Assembly: GCA_032622095.1 (NCBI GenBank)
Contig: CP136065.1
Span: forward strand, 111,577,195 to 111,641,194
DNA length: 64,000 nt
Reading direction: 5' to 3'
From: Siphonodentalium dalli
Lineage: Eukaryota; Mollusca; Scaphopoda; Gadilida; Siphonodentaliidae
Shown in pieces: positions 29,301 to 41,317 of the stretch. The position numbers were made by a program, and so were the translations under genes. How positions within the stretch are numbered: position 1 is the first letter of the stretch; every line of letters starts with the position of its first letter. The notes beneath the pieces are model-generated. The model was not told the origin of the DNA. It saw nothing but the letters and a program-made list of their open reading frames with translations, and did not search any database.

Positions 29301-29828
29301 CGGGTTATCCACGGCGTTTTATTCACAAGACTTCGCATTAAGCGCTTCACAACAACATTTCCTTATGTGAACTGTTCCTTATGTAATAAAGCTCCGGAGG
29401 ACCTACAACATCTCTTCGTCGATTGCGAAGTGGTCCAACCCTTATGGGATTTAATATTCACCTGGATCAATAATATTATCCCCGGTAATAAATTCCGACC
29501 ACACTTAGGTCACATTCGATTTCTTATCGTCCGCGCTCGAAACCCTTCCCATCGCGCCCTGGCTCTCATCTTAATTACAGAGGCCATTGCCGCAATTTGG
29601 TATACCAGAAATCCTATACATTGTGCTCAGCGCACGCTAAAATATCATGTAACTACCCGGATAGTCCATCCGCCACATATCCCCATTTTGGCCTTTTTAT
29701 CACGGCTTCGAACCCGCGTTTTAGTCGATCATCATCGGCTGTCCAGTAATATTTTCGCCGAATTATGGCTCCTTTCCCCTGACATATGTACTCTTGATGA
29801 CGATGATTTAGTAACCTTCTCATTTTAA
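26334..29828 (+). CDS. A2 ORF2: endonuclease-reverse transcriptase
   Basis: This 1164-residue frame is open throughout, with the same endonuclease and RT motifs as A1 ORF2. The visible difference is Phe to Leu inside the C-terminal knuckle (C-S-L-C), which keeps the metal ligands. The copy appears coding-competent. Confidence 0.92.
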   Translation: MDKLHIASLNACGLRNTKTILALKYLFLFDRVDVLFLQETHVDDYQLGQDLQYKLDCKGFWSYGTNRSCGTVIFIRNSLKHTVIKSFSDMDGRCAGVDVDVSGVAFRFLSFYGPQAPDQNRDLVFQTLLPHLVTSRSVILGGDFNFIVHPKYDKIGGRTLVPAYAKEWHKKFMDFGLVDFYRHGNPTTVHTTRHSANVHTRLDKFYISRSLLTDPPNYSSQTFPHSDHDVISIFFTTIPRSAIGPGYWKANISLFLDPDFKSDFCTFWYDRTASVSGIHVTQEWWDQIKADIRAFIQNYANIKASNTRASLRKLEREYKLLLQAEHLHPGRYADQLAPLRASIQSFHARNAEGAYIRSRSNVLNSHDGSAQFFHSLERSRSAKKIITSVTTAGTTYTSTSDIITQFTAFWSQLFTKEDTDSQAADSFLTDLHSLSVPDADLCEATLRVEELHTALFDMSSGKSPGSDGLPAEFYKTFAPQILPRLLQLYNNCFHDKLPFSQRTSLITMLPKDPAHPEIVSNYRPISLLNVDYKILSKSLCNRLKLVISSIVQEDQTCGVPGRTIMDNLHLLRNIQDYCKQKNLPCAFVSLDQQKAFDRVDHDYLFRTLSSFGFGPNFVSWVRLLYTDIYSSLYINQHTSDPFPVTRSVRQGCSLSPLLYILCLEPLLHHFRNNPSITGLTVPGAPTPFKTTAYADDVTLILTTDASIGAALQTIDRYGSASGARLNLTKSVGLFIGRWGHRTDTPYGLRWSASHKILGLLFGSAVTTDDHFHNLFQKFSKTLQFGRTVNLAQFTKASYLNVYCFSKLWYYTSIVPLSAHYIRLFQRAAFRFFWTTLIEPLPRSLLYAPKSAGGADIAHLQSKCNTLLLRHIQRLLTNPTARWSVFAIYWIGFHLREYVPAFAARSIAHCDPAYIPPFYLSCLRAFAAFRDLPDFPLLPTIDSKIIYHHLLKPIITAPPLTIRFPKLPFTLLWMNLHNVHVDPALRGLLYRVIHGVLFTRLRIKRFTTTFPYVNCSLCNKAPEDLQHLFVDCEVVQPLWDLIFTWINNIIPGNKFRPHLGHIRFLIVRARNPSHRALALILITEAIAAIWYTRNPIHCAQRTLKYHVTTRIVHPPHIPILAFLSRLRTRVLVDHHRLSSNIFAELWLLSPDICTLDDDDLVTFSF

Positions 29829-30687
29829 CTCCACTCTTCTCTTTACCCCTGTTTATATGTCTGTATGCTTAATTTCTTTATTTCAGGTACTTGCTGTGTC
29901 CTGGTACACATATACCTTAATTTGTTTTCTTTAGTTTCTCGTTTCAGGCAGTTTCTGTGCGCTCGGTCCACATATGTCTTTTTATATTTTATTTAGACCT
30001 TCTTCCTCTTTAACTATCTATCTTACTTGCTGCCCCCCCCGTTTCTAACCCCCCGATCCGTCTCTGATTAATGTGCCTGCCTGTTGGTTTTCAACTCACG
30101 GCGTGCCGGGCTGGGCGGTGTAACCCGTTCACGGCACATGTCGTTCAGCCGGGTGCTTCGTGCGTGACCCGCTTCACATTCTTACATAATATTATTGCTC
30201 TCAATGCTTTCGACTACGCCCGTGCGTATGTTTACTTTTATTAGGTTACTTGTACTCTTACTTTTCATTGTCTCTTTCCATTCTCTCTTCTGTCTGTCAC
30301 TTGTACTCTTATGCTTCTCATTTTCTTTCCTTCTTCCTTCTTTCCTTCCTTTCTTTTATTGTTGTTTATTCCTTTTCTTCCTTTATTGTTATGCATTATT
30401 CCATTTTCGTATTTAATTCTTTTTTTGTCTCGTTACAGTTACGTACATCATTTTTCTATTTTTCAACTTGTTGCCTTAATATTAATTTTATTAAAGTTCT
30501 GCCCGTGAGAAGATGACCCGTAGAAGAGGCCGAGTGCCCACGTTTTTTGTTTTATTTTCATCGAGGGTCCAGGCGACTGTGATGATCCGGTTAATTATTG
30601 CTCGTTGACCACATTATTATTTCCCGTACATTCCATCCTGGCTCGGTACTGGTTTGTGGTCCCGTGAGCTCTAAGACCAGACTGAGT

Positions 30688-31040
<353 letters not shown>

Positions 31041-31076
31041 ACACCCGAAAGATCGGAAGCACAGCTTCAAACAAAC

Positions 31077-31092
31077 GGCCCTTTTCAGGGCC
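31077..31092 (+). terminator. Histone 3' stem-loop of H4-2
   Basis: GGCCCT-TTTC-AGGGCC-ACCA is followed by an AAAGAGA element. Confidence 0.95.
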
Positions 31093-31684
31093 ACCAAATT
31101 ATTTTAAAGAGATACTTTAAAAATTGCTGTACAGCAAAAATAACACGCCATGTTAATACAATTTTAGTATATACATGAAAGGCACATAAAGGAGTGAGTG
31201 AGTGAGCGAGCGAGTGAAGGATGGAAACGTGCTCATAAAAGTTTACTAAATACAATTTTTTTTTCGAACACTGCACTATGTTAGTTTAGTTCTATATATA
31301 TAGACAAACTGCATAGTAACTGAAATGTGTATGGACGTGTGACCTAACTTTTAATCACTTGTTACATCTTCATCAGGGAATTGGGCTATATTCCACAATT
31401 AAGCATTCAATATTCAAACAAGCTCATTCCCGTTATTATTATTTTTTACACACATTTCTGACAGCTACTTTGTTGCCATGCCCCCCACATATACGGGGCA
31501 TGTTCTTATATACTTGATCCCAATAAATGCTATGTGCACTTTAGTTGGGATATTTGCTTATATTTTTATTCAGTTCAGTTCCCTTCCTTTTCATGGTTAT
31601 TCGTGAATTCCTCATTGTCCCTAACCCACAGTGATTCGAATAGTTTAGCAATTCTAATAGTTTATCTTTTTGGAAAATTTGGGT
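31093..31684. other. H4-H2B spacer, unit 2
   Basis: This is the same AT-rich convergent spacer as in unit 1, with GGACGTGTG in place of GGATGTGTG. No gene is evident. Confidence 0.7.
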
Positions 31685-31700
31685 GGCCCTGAAAAGGGCC
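31685..31700 (-). terminator. Histone 3' stem-loop of H2B-2
   Basis: On the minus strand it reads GGCCCT-TTTC-AGGGCC, 30 nt after the stop. Confidence 0.95.
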
Positions 31701-31729
31701 GTTTGTGTGTAAAGCTGTAAGTGAACAGT

Positions 31730-32101
31730 TTACTTGCTGCTGGTGTACTTCGTGACGGCCTTGGTGCCCTCAGAGACGGCGTGCTTGGCCAATTCACCTG
31801 GGAGAAGAAGTCTGACGGCGGTCTGGACCTCTCTGGAGGTGATGGTGGATCGTTTGTTGTAGTGGGCCAATCGGGAGGCCTCAGCTGCGATCCTCTCGAA
31901 AATGTCGTTGACAAAGCTGTTCATGATGGACATGGCTTTGCTGCTGACACCGGTGTCTGGGTGTACCTGTTTCAAGACTTTGTAGATGTAGATTCCGTAG
32001 GATTCCTTCCTTTTTCGGTGCCTCTTCTTGGTGCCGGTCGTTGACGCCTTCTGGGTCTTGGTGGCCTTTTTGGCTCCTTTGCTTCCTGCTTTGGGTGGCA
32101 T
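31730..32101 (-). CDS. H2B: Histone H2B, copy 2 (promoter displaced by N2)
   Basis: The 123-residue protein is identical to copy 1. The 5' UTR is cut 58 bp upstream of the ATG, after ATATGGATCGCC (32148-32159), by N2. The original TATA box is at 33434-33427, about 1.3 kb away. Of the interrupted H2B genes this is one of the closest to its TATA box, but a transcript would carry the whole N2 element as its 5' leader. Confidence 0.97.
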   Translation of the reverse strand: MPPKAGSKGAKKATKTQKASTTGTKKRHRKRKESYGIYIYKVLKQVHPDTGVSSKAMSIMNSFVNDIFERIAAEASRLAHYNKRSTITSREVQTAVRLLLPGELAKHAVSEGTKAVTKYTSSK

Positions 32102-32159
32102 CGTGAAACGAGATGAAAATTATTTTACTTGACGAAATGTCGAGAAAATATGGATCGCC

Positions 32160-33405
32160 TGATAGGGGGTTTGGGAAACTTTCCCGGGAAGATTTGAAAG
32201 GGGCGGAACCCCTCTCCTACAACCCACTGTTATTTAATATAAAAGTACATGTAATGGTAATACATTAAACATGAGATTGATGAAGGTGAAGTGAAAATGA
32301 TCTTTTTTTTTTTTTTTGATTTCTTTGCTTTCTTTTTTCGTCGGTTTGGTATTGCTATTGATGCTGTGGCAGTGTTTGAGTCAGAGCTGGATTTGTCTTC
32401 TGTTTTTTCCTGATTTCCCGGTGGAGGAGGGCGAAGAGATAGGTGTAGATTTCCATCTTGTATTTTGTAGGCGCCAATTGCAGGGTCCAGCTCGTCAGGT
32501 CCTTTGTAGATCTCTTGATCTCTCAACAGGAAGAAGTCACGGTTGGTGATTGGGTACCTCTTTCCTGCTGCGTGGTGTTCAAGAACCACTCTGTGGAGGT
32601 CTTCACGCATTTGGTCGAGCTGATCTTCTGTTGGCGACGCCGGCTTCTCGTCGTACCTCGGCGTCGGAGGGGCGGAGATGGTGCTATCCGCCCCTAGTGG
32701 AGAGTGGCTGGGTGGTGTTTCCATCTCCACGTTGAAACTGGCGGCAGGAACATCGGGGGTGGAATCCGCGTCCCTGTCTCCGCTCGTCTCTGTGCCAACA
32801 GCAGGGACCTCCGGCAGATCTACGGAGTCCCTGCTAGCTGATCTGATGTCACCTATCTCCATGCAGGCCGGGTCGTCTGGGCGTCTCTCAGACAACTCCG
32901 GCCTACCGGCTGTGACACTGGATGGCTGAACCACACGGGGAGGGGTGACCGGTCGATCAACGGTCGCCCCCATCTTCTTCTTCCATTTCGCCCGTCTGGC
33001 TGCGTCCCTTCTCCTTCGAGCTGGTGTCTTTCTCTTAGGAGGCTCCTCTTTCATGTTACGGCTGGTCTTGGTCTTGCTCCAGGTGGAAGATTTCTGGTTT
33101 CCAGCATCTCCCGTCCTGAATTCAACGCAGAGAGTCAAATAGCCTCTGTTAGACTGGAGATTCCAGCTAACAATATCCGCAATTTGAGATCTCTCTATCG
33201 CTGCTAACGCGGCGTCAGGGATTAACTCCATTGTCCGTCGCACTAAGCCTAATCCAAAACCGTCTCACTCGCCGGCATCAGCACGAGGGCGGTTGCTTCC
33301 AATTAAGGTTACAGACCGCTCAAATCACTCGTACCGACGCTCTGACACCGCAAGGAACTAATAGAGCCAAATAAAATCTGACTTGTTCGCTCCACTTGCT
33401 GCCAG
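32160..33405 (-). mobile_element. N2: full-length non-autonomous element with J-type 3' tail
   Basis: It runs from TGCTGCCAG (plus-strand view of the 5' end, 33405) to TGATAGGGGG (3' end, 32160). It has a 170-nt 5' UTR, one long ORF and the J-like 3' tail with hairpin AGGGG-CGGAA-CCCCT. The left flank is ATATGGATCGCC. The right flank keeps only GATCGCC before GGCAGAAACC, so the duplication is 6-7 bp, shorter than for J1 and J3. It encodes no RT or endonuclease. Confidence 0.8.
32230..33231 (-). CDS. N2 ORF: basic protein, divergent C-terminal half
   Basis: The 333-residue frame starts at ATG 33231 (MELIPDAALAAIERSQIAD). Residues 1 to about 150 match N3 and N4: a hydrophobic strand-like piece (GYLTLCVEF), the basic KRKTPARRRRDAARRAKWKK block and VDRPVTPPRV. 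The C-terminal half is unlike the other copies. It is not Gln/Glu coiled-coil but reads YPITNRDFFLLRDQEIYKGPDELDPAIGAYKIQDGN before a Ser/Thr-rich stretch and the lysine tail. The usual stop after the lysines is lost through a longer T tract (plus strand), adding about 25 residues. I do not recognise the protein; its layout resembles a gag/ORF1-like RNA-binding protein, which is inference. Confidence 0.6.
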   Translation of the reverse strand: MELIPDAALAAIERSQIADIVSWNLQSNRGYLTLCVEFRTGDAGNQKSSTWSKTKTSRNMKEEPPKRKTPARRRRDAARRAKWKKKMGATVDRPVTPPRVVQPSSVTAGRPELSERRPDDPACMEIGDIRSASRDSVDLPEVPAVGTETSGDRDADSTPDVPAASFNVEMETPPSHSPLGADSTISAPPTPRYDEKPASPTEDQLDQMREDLHRVVLEHHAAGKRYPITNRDFFLLRDQEIYKGPDELDPAIGAYKIQDGNLHLSLRPPPPGNQEKTEDKSSSDSNTATASIAIPNRRKKKAKKSKKKKKIIFTSPSSISCLMYYHYMYFYIK

Positions 33406-33411
33406 ATCGCC

Positions 33412-33658
33412 GGCAGAAACCGTTTTCTTTTATATCGCGAGTGCGCTCTAACGCGGATCAAACATAGCCCCCAGTTACTATTTTAAGCACACAAAGCTTC
33501 AGTTTTTAAACACGGACTTCGGCGAAAGCACATTATTGGCTCATTTATGTAGGTCGATCCGCAAAGGAGTATAAATTTCCTACCCACCCCTCGGAGATTT
33601 AATTGTGGAGATTTAATTTTCCATTTGTCGAATTTCGTACACTAGAAAATACACAATT
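33412..33658. promoter_or_regulatory. Divergent H2B/H2A promoter, unit 3
   Basis: The H2B TATA box is at 33434-33427 on the minus strand, facing N2. The H2A TATAAAT starts at 33570. Confidence 0.75.
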
Positions 33659-34033
33659 ATGTCTGGACGTGGCAAAGGTGGCAAAGTAAAGGGAAAGGCA
33701 AAGTCCCGATCATCAAGGGCTGGACTCCAGTTCCCAGTCGGAAGAATTCACCGTCTGTTGAGAAAAGGCAACTATGCTGAGCGAGTCGGTGCCGGAGCTC
33801 CAGTCTACTTGGCTGCAGTTCTCGAATACCTCGCAGCTGAGGTTCTCGAGTTGGCAGGAAACGCCGCTCGTGACAACAAGAAGAGCAGAATCATCCCAAG
33901 ACATCTGCAGCTTGCCATCAGAAACGACGAGGAATTGAACAAACTGTTGTCTGGTGTGACCATCGCCCAGGGTGGTGTTCTGCCAAACATCCAGGCTGTC
34001 CTCCTCCCCAAGAAATCTCAGAGCAGCAAGTAA
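33659..34033 (+). CDS. H2A: Histone H2A, copy 3
   Basis: It encodes the same 124-residue H2A. It belongs to unit 3, the only unit whose H2A and H4 are both intact with native promoters. Confidence 0.98.
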   Translation: MSGRGKGGKVKGKAKSRSSRAGLQFPVGRIHRLLRKGNYAERVGAGAPVYLAAVLEYLAAEVLELAGNAARDNKKSRIIPRHLQLAIRNDEELNKLLSGVTIAQGGVLPNIQAVLLPKKSQSSK

Positions 34034-34064
34034 ACAGTTTGCTACTCAAACACAACAACAAAAC

Positions 34065-34080
34065 GGCCCTTTTCAGGGCC
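34065..34080 (+). terminator. Histone 3' stem-loop of H2A-3
   Basis: GGCCCT-TTTC-AGGGCC followed by ACCC. Confidence 0.95.
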
Positions 34081-35111
34081 ACCCAAATTTTCCAAAAAGA
34101 TAAACTATTACAAAATTGCTATATTAGATTAGATAACAATAAATATATATGTATAAGCGCAAGCAAACAATTGCAAGTCAGGAAAATAAGGGGGAGGGAC
34201 TGGGTGTGTGTGGTATGTGTAGAGAGAGAGCTTGACATGTATAACATTACGTGTGATTCAATGTGTTAGAGACATAGTATTTACTTGTTTTGGGTACGTG
34301 AAACTGATCAGTTAGTATCCAGGCGCGATGCCAACTGGAGGAATATAGCATTTTACTAAAATCTCAAGCAAATCGATCGTGCCACTCCATAGAAAACATC
34401 GTCTGAACTACGCTCAATTGTAAATATTTACTATTCGATTCGGGGCGCATCTGTTGGCGATAAACTAACCAAAACGATTTCCCCACCAAGAGTCACTGCA
34501 TTTAATTAGTATATAAGAACGACGGTGTGTCTTGTCAATTTGGATAAATATTTGTAAAAATTACTACTGTGAACAATATTATTTTCCATTTATTGTTGAT
34601 CACCATATCGGAGTGTTTCACATCACTTTAATATTAAGAGAGTCCAAAACAGACTCTGGGTTTGCAGCCAGCCAAATTACATAATCGATTATTTATAACT
34701 TTCGTCAACATTTATCTTCAATTACATTTATTTTTAATTACATTTATTTATAGTTACATTTATTTATAATTACATTTATTTATAATTACATTTATTTATA
34801 ATTACATACATTTATGATTACGTACATTTATAATTACATTTATTTATAATTACATACATTTATGATTACGTACATTTATAATTACAAACATTTATAATTA
34901 CAATTGAATAAAGTGTGACTTTTTTTTCTCTCCAAAACGAAGCATTACTTTTATTCAGTTTACAACATGTTACGTTTGTGTGCATCAGTGACACAAATTA
35001 TGTTTTTGTTTTGTGTTGTTTTAACACTGCTGTATTTGATATTTCCTTCCTTCCTCTCTTTCCTTCCTTCCTTCCTTCCTTCCTTCCTTCCTTCCTATCT
35101 TTCTTTGTTTT

Positions 35112-35155
<44 letters not shown>

Positions 35156-35854
35156 TAGTTTTACTCCTTTTTGTATTGTTATTCCTTTAGCATATTACTA
35201 TTTGTAATTTTATTTCATTAACTTACATCTTTTTCCCTCGATTTCTTTCTCTCTTTCATCTTTTCTTTTCATCTTCTATGAACAAAACAAATTCAATATT
35301 TCGCTTTTGGGGGAGGGGGTCAGGTCACCGACCGACACGTACCGGGTGCGCACATACCGACAATAAAAATTAAAGGCTAGATAGATACGGGGTGTTTCAA
35401 ATTGAAGTGACCTATTTCTGTGTAATATGGAGGTGGGTGAGAGAAAAACAAACCGACCTTGGGTAAATACATATCAGCAGCACGACGTACGTCATTTATG
35501 TGGTCAACGGGACGTCACTCTGTGCACACAGGGCGTGTTGACGTTATAACAATTTAACAGCACATTTATTTAAGACACAAAATGCTGCCAACTGCCTTGT
35601 TCCAATGCTGAGTGACCGTCGCCGAAGGCACGAGCCATTAACAACTTTATGTGTAAAGTATTAATCGAAGGAAGAAATAAATACAAAGAACCCATATTTA
35701 CATACCTTGCATGTTACCAACTTCAACTTTCCCGCTTTTATTTGTCACACTCCGGTGGTTCATATCGTGCACGTCAGAGAGCTGCAAAGAGAAACCAGGT
35801 CAGTTATTAAAATTCAGCCAAAACAGGCGTCTTGAAATAGGCCCGCGCGCACAG
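34081..35854. other. H2A-H4 spacer, unit 3
   Basis: The minisatellite is at about 34709-34905 and CTTC/CTTT at 35044-35156. The orphan TATATAAG starts at 34510 and the exon-like minus-strand segment is at 35706-35781. No gene is recognised. Confidence 0.75.
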
Positions 35855-35861
35855 TATAAAT
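35855..35861 (+). promoter_or_regulatory. TATA box of H4-3
   Basis: TATAAAT lies 68 bp before the ATG. This is the only H4 promoter in the window still joined to a complete H4. Confidence 0.8.
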
Positions 35862-35874
35862 AAAGGACGATTAA

Positions 35875-36234
<360 letters not shown>

Positions 36235-36270
36235 ACACCCGAAAGATCGGAAGCACAGCTTCAAACAAAC

Positions 36271-36286
36271 GGCCCTTTTCAGGGCC
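36271..36286 (+). terminator. Histone 3' stem-loop of H4-3
   Basis: GGCCCT-TTTC-AGGGCC-ACCA, then AAAGAGA. Confidence 0.95.
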
Positions 36287-36878
36287 ACCAAATTATTTTA
36301 AAGAGATACTTTAAAAATTGCTGTACAGCAAAAATAACACGCCATGTTAATACAATTTTAGTATATACATGAAAGGCACATAAAGGAGTGAGTGAGTGAG
36401 CGAGCGAGTGAAGGATGGAAACGTGCTCATAAAAGTTTACTAAATACAATTTTTTTTTCGAACACTGCACTATGTTAGTTTAGTTCTATATATATAGACA
36501 AACTGCATAGTAACTGAAATGTGTATGGACGTGTGACCTAACTTTTAATCACTTGTTACATCTTCATCAGGGAATTGGGCTATATTCCACAATTAAGCAT
36601 TCAATATTCAAACAAGCTCATTCCCGTTATTATTATTTTTTACACACATTTCTGACAGCTACTTTGTTGCCATGCCCCCCACATATACGGGGCATGTTCT
36701 TATATACTTGATCCCAATAAATGCTATGTGCACTTTAGTTGGGATATTTGCTTATATTTTTATTCAGTTCAGTTCCCTTCCTTTTCATGGTTATTCGTGA
36801 ATTCCTCATTGTCCCTAACCCACAGTGATTCGAATAGTTTAGCAATTCTAATAGTTTATCTTTTTGGAAAATTTGGGT
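36287..36878. other. H4-H2B spacer, unit 3
   Basis: This is an AT-rich convergent spacer matching those of units 2 and 4. No gene is seen. Confidence 0.7.
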
Positions 36879-36894
36879 GGCCCTGAAAAGGGCC
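36879..36894 (-). terminator. Histone 3' stem-loop of H2B-3
   Basis: The minus-strand sequence is GGCCCT-TTTC-AGGGCC. Confidence 0.95.
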
Positions 36895-36923
36895 GTTTGT
36901 GTGTAAAGCTGTAAGTGAACAGT

Positions 36924-37295
36924 TTACTTGCTGCTGGTGTACTTCGTGACGGCCTTGGTGCCCTCAGAGACGGCGTGCTTGGCCAATTCACCTGGGAGAA
37001 GAAGTCTGACGGCGGTCTGGACCTCTCTGGAGGTGATGGTGGATCGTTTGTTGTAGTGGGCCAATCGGGAGGCCTCAGCTGCGATCCTCTCGAAAATGTC
37101 GTTGACAAAGCTGTTCATGATGGACATGGCTTTGCTGCTGACACCGGTGTCTGGGTGTACCTGTTTCAAGACTTTGTAGATGTAGATTCCGTAGGATTCC
37201 TTCCTTTTTCGGTGCCTCTTCTTGGTGCCGGTCGTTGACGCCTTCTGGGTCTTGGTGGCCTTTTTGGCTCCTTTGCTTCCTGCTTTGGGTGGCAT
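36924..37295 (-). CDS. H2B: Histone H2B, copy 3 (promoter displaced by J3)
   Basis: The complete 123-residue frame is the same as in the other copies. J3 interrupts the 5' UTR 58 bp before the ATG. The native TATA box is at 41093-41086, about 3.8 kb away. Confidence 0.97.
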   Translation of the reverse strand: MPPKAGSKGAKKATKTQKASTTGTKKRHRKRKESYGIYIYKVLKQVHPDTGVSSKAMSIMNSFVNDIFERIAAEASRLAHYNKRSTITSREVQTAVRLLLPGELAKHAVSEGTKAVTKYTSSK

Positions 37296-37353
37296 CGTGA
37301 AACGAGATGAAAATTATTTTACTTGACGAAATGTCGAGAAAATATGGATCGCC

Positions 37354-40300
37354 TGAGTTTGGAGTTTGGGTTTGGGAAGATCCCCCCGGGAAGATTTGAA
37401 AGGGCCGTAAGCCCTCTCCTACAACCCACGGTTGAGTGATATAGTGCCGCTGAAGAGCGTTTGTTGAGTTTGGTTGTGAGTGTTTCCTAGTCATTTGATG
37501 CTTGCTTGTGGAGTATGGGTTACATGCCACCCTGGCAGGAAGCAAAGCCCCCCCCCCCATTCCAAAAGCGGACCGGCGAGAAGACTTACCTTGATTGAAA
37601 TACGAATTCTGTTAGTTTGACTAGGTTGATAGCTATTTATTTAGTGGTTTGTTGTAAACTAGTGTCCAAGTTGGTGCATGTTTGAACTCCGTTGCCTTAG
37701 TCTGTTATATTCAGGGCTTATACTACGGGCTCAACTCTAGGAAGGGTGTGCAATGCCGGCCGGTTGACTTAAGGTCGGTCGGGGCTTCCCAACTCTCGGT
37801 GGTGCAATGCCCGCCTTACACTCCTGTGTGAGTCTCAGAGCCCGTTGACCTGGTTGTGTTGTTGCACGGATGAGGACGCAGCTGAGGCCAGACTGTTGGT
37901 GATATGTCTCTGAGGATTGGGTACCGACTGTTGTTGCTGGTGTTATGTCTTCGTGTGTGTACGGGCGTGGTTGAGAACATGTGTTTAGATTTGCACACGT
38001 GGTTGCAAGTCAGTTTGATGGAGATTGTATTGATAGCTTATACTGCGACCACACATGCAAACAACTAACAACGCATAAAGGCAGGCTCGCAATATTGTTG
38101 TGCCGGCCTGTACACATTGTATTTGGTGTGCGGAGTAATTCTGTGAGTTTTATATTAAGAGTTAGCAGGTTAGTCATTTTGAAAGAGATAATTACTCAAT
38201 GGCTTATAATACGGCCACCAAAAGGGTATCTATGCCGCCCGAGGACATTCATCAGCGCCCAAGGAGCCATCTAGGGCCGGAGCCCGCTACCCTACGTTTT
38301 AATATTAAGTTAGTCTTGTTAGACGGTCGATATTGCGGATGTTGCATACATGGGTTAGTACATACCCAATAGGTTATTTAAGCTGAGTATAAGCAGTGGG
38401 TTTTATTGAGGGCTTGCTTTACTGCAGAGAGGGCGTGGCCAATTCACTGTGATATCCTGTCGATGAGCAGTACGTCTCATCGAGCCCTGTTGAAACATAA
38501 TTCATAATTACATGTCTTCCTGGTGGGGTTGACTCGATAATGTGATGTCTACTAGTATACTTACTTTCCTTGTGATTGAACTGTGTTAGTAACTTGATCG
38601 ACCTAGCGTTTTATGAGTTTTATGAGATAAGTCTATTTATTTATGTTGATTGGGAAGTGTTCGTTGGATTGGGGGAGTAATGGCATGACCATTGAGGGGT
38701 TTATTCCGGTGAACCAGAACCAACTTCGCCTCGCCGGCCAGCTGCTTTTGTTTTGTCTTTGGTGAGCAATGTTTTCCTAAGTTCTAGTTCGTCAACTAAA
38801 GTGCTGCCTTGTAGTCTTATAAGACTGTTTGCGGCTAGTACTTGTAATCTGACGCGGATAGTTGATATATCGGCTGTATCATGTAACGTTCTAATGGGGG
38901 TACGTATGTTTTCCTGAAGGGCCATTCTTAATGCTTTATTCTGTATAATTTGGAGTTTGTTGAGAGTGGATTTTGGAAGATCGGCTATTATTATGGCCCC
39001 ATATTCCATAATTGGTCGTATAAATTGCTTATAAAGTTTAATCAGGGTTTCTGGATTGAGTCCCCACGAGGTGCCCCTGAGCATCCTTAATAGCCCAATT
39101 CTTTGGGAGGCCCTGGTCGCAATGTTTTTAATATGGGGATGAAAAGATAATCTATTATCGAGGGTTATGCCTAATAGAGTTGCTTCCTGGGTTTGTTCGA
39201 AAGTTTCCCCAAAGATGGATAAATTTAGTTTGCTTTTAGTGTGTTTTCTACTAAATAAAATTAACTGAGTTTTTTTGGCGTTGAGTTTGATGCGCCATTT
39301 GGAACACCATACTTCCAGGTCATTAAGTTGTTTTTGTAATCTTAATTCCAACGTTTTGGGGTTCCCCCCGGTGGTCCAGAGGCCCAGATCGTCGGCAAAT
39401 TGTGATATTTGTATGTTATGAAGTGGATTGTGGGGGATGTCATTGACGTATATTAGGAAAAGTAGCGGGCTTAGGACCGACCCTTGAGGAGTACCTGCTT
39501 TGAGATCAACATTGTCTGAGATTTCATCACCCACCCTAACTTTGATAGATCTTTGCATGAGAAACGATGATATGAGTCGTAACATTTTGGTGGGTATGTC
39601 GGTGGTTGTTTTTAGTTTGTAGCGAAGGCCGTGGTGCCACACGGAGTCAAAGGCCTTTTCTACATCCAAGAAGATGGCGGCCCCCTCCCAATCACGACCC
39701 AATGCTGTGCGCATATCTTCAACTATTCTGTAGATATGTTCGGTTCCATCTTTGCCTTTACGATATGCACGTTGAAATTTATTAAAAAAGTTTTTGTTCT
39801 CTAAGTGGGATAATAATCTAGTGCTGATGATTCTTTCAAAAAGTTTACCTGTACACTGAAGTAGGCTGATTGGTCTAAAGTTGGTAGCTATTTTGTGATC
39901 TTTGCCCGGTTTTGGAATCATCACCCCTATAGCGGATTTCCAGGATTTAGGGAAGTATCCGTGCTGTAGACATTTATTATATATTAGTTCTAACCTATCG
40001 AACAGTGATTTGGGGCCTTGTTTGATTATGCCGAAAGTTAATTCGTCGTCCCCTGGGGCTTTGTTTGGTTTCGCACGCTTGAGGGAGTCTTGAATTTCTA
40101 GGGAAGTGATGGGAGTTGCCAGTATATGCTTGTCATCTGCCTCTGGGATGGGGTATTTTAAGGAACCGTAAGTTTGTTTATATTGTCTTACATGTTCAAT
40201 TACTTTCTTCCTGAATTTCCCATCAAATTGGTCCCCTTGGTGGGTTTTGTGGATGTTTTGTAAAGATGTCGCAAAAATTTTGGCTTTATCTTTGTTGTTT

Positions 40301-41058
40301 GTGAATGGTTCGTCGGCCTCGTTTTTGAGCGGTTTGTCGTTATTATTGGAGGTGGCTTGGCTAGTTAGAATTTTGAATGTTTTCCAGAATTTACCATCTA
40401 GTTGTCTTTCCCCAAGTTCGGTGGTAACCCTTTCCCAAGATTCCCTTTTTTCCCGTCTAACTGCTTTATTTACTTGTCTGGTTAGGTTATTATACATGGT
40501 TCTGTACTCTGTGTCTTTGGGGTGCTTTTGCATTAATCTGCATGTTTTGCGTTTAAGGTGAATTAAATCTAATGTTTCCCTTGATACTCTCCAAGTATTT
40601 TGCTTAATTTTCTTTTTTGGACATGCTATGTCAATGGCATCCTTAATAATATCAGATATTGTTTTGGCTGCCATCTCGATATCATTAGGAGATTTAATTT
40701 CTGTCTTATCGATGTTTGCGTTGATTAATTCCCTGAATTTGTCCCAATTTGCATTTCTGAGATTTCTTTTGAGAATAACTTTATTGTGTTGTGGTTTGGC
40801 ATTTGTTATATAGAGTTCGACTGGGTAGTGGTCACTCCCTATATCAAATCCTATTTTGCATTTATGTATAGTTTTTGCAATTGATGGCGTGGCGAAAGCA
40901 TAATCTAATATATCCCAAAATCTGGTCGCTATGTTATGGTGGGTCGCGATGCCTTTGTTATTGAGTAACACTAGTTCTTGGTCTTCGGTTATGTTGAAAA
41001 GGGCGTCTCCGTATGGATTGGTTTTGCTGCATTTATACACAATGTGTTTGGCGTTGAG
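37354..41058 (-). mobile_element. J3: Jockey-like element, 5'-truncated in the endonuclease
   Basis: It is flanked by perfect 12-bp duplications ATATGGATCGCC at 37342-37353 and 41059-41070, the clearest target-site duplication of the family. The 3' UTR spans 37354-38700 (about 1.35 kb, no gene seen) and starts at the terminus with the tail hairpin AGGGC-CGTAA-GCCCT. ORF2 is truncated within the endonuclease domain. The sequence is nearly identical to J1 over 2.2 kb with no net indel. Confidence 0.9.
38701..41058 (-). pseudogene. J3 ORF2, 5'-truncated: end of endonuclease plus full RT
   Basis: The frame is open for about 785 codons from the truncation to the TAA at 38703-38701 but lacks its start and most of the endonuclease. 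It retains GSDHYPVELYI from the endonuclease end. In the RT it retains NFRPISLLQCTGK, AIFLDVEKAFDSVWHHGL, GTPQGSVLSPLLF and FADDLGLW, followed by the Jockey-type C-terminal domain. It supplies the C-terminus missing from J1 at the window edge (ending RRGEVGSGSPE). An active enzyme is unlikely without the endonuclease. Confidence 0.9.
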
Positions 41059-41070
41059 ATATGGATCGCC

Positions 41071-41317
41071 GGCAGAAACCGTTTTCTTTTATATCGCGAG
41101 TGCGCTCTAACGCGGATCAAACATAGCCCCCAGTTACTATTTTAAGCACACAAAGCTTCAGTTTTTAAACACGGACTTCGGCGAAAGCACATTATTGGCT
41201 CATTTATGTAGGTCGATCCGCAAAGGAGTATAAATTTCCTACCCACCCCTCGGAGATTTAATTGTGGAGATTTAATTTTCCATTTGTCGAATTTCGTACA
41301 CTAGAAAATACACAATT
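41071..41317. promoter_or_regulatory. Divergent H2B/H2A promoter, unit 4
   Basis: The H2B TATA box is at 41093-41086 on the minus strand, reading into J3. The H2A TATAAAT starts at 41229. Confidence 0.75.

Noticed and set aside
35380-35440. MITE-like terminus GGGGTGTTTCAAATTGAAGTGACC in the spacer
   Set aside because: It resembles a motif common in invertebrate repeats, but I found no matching inverted end or duplication.
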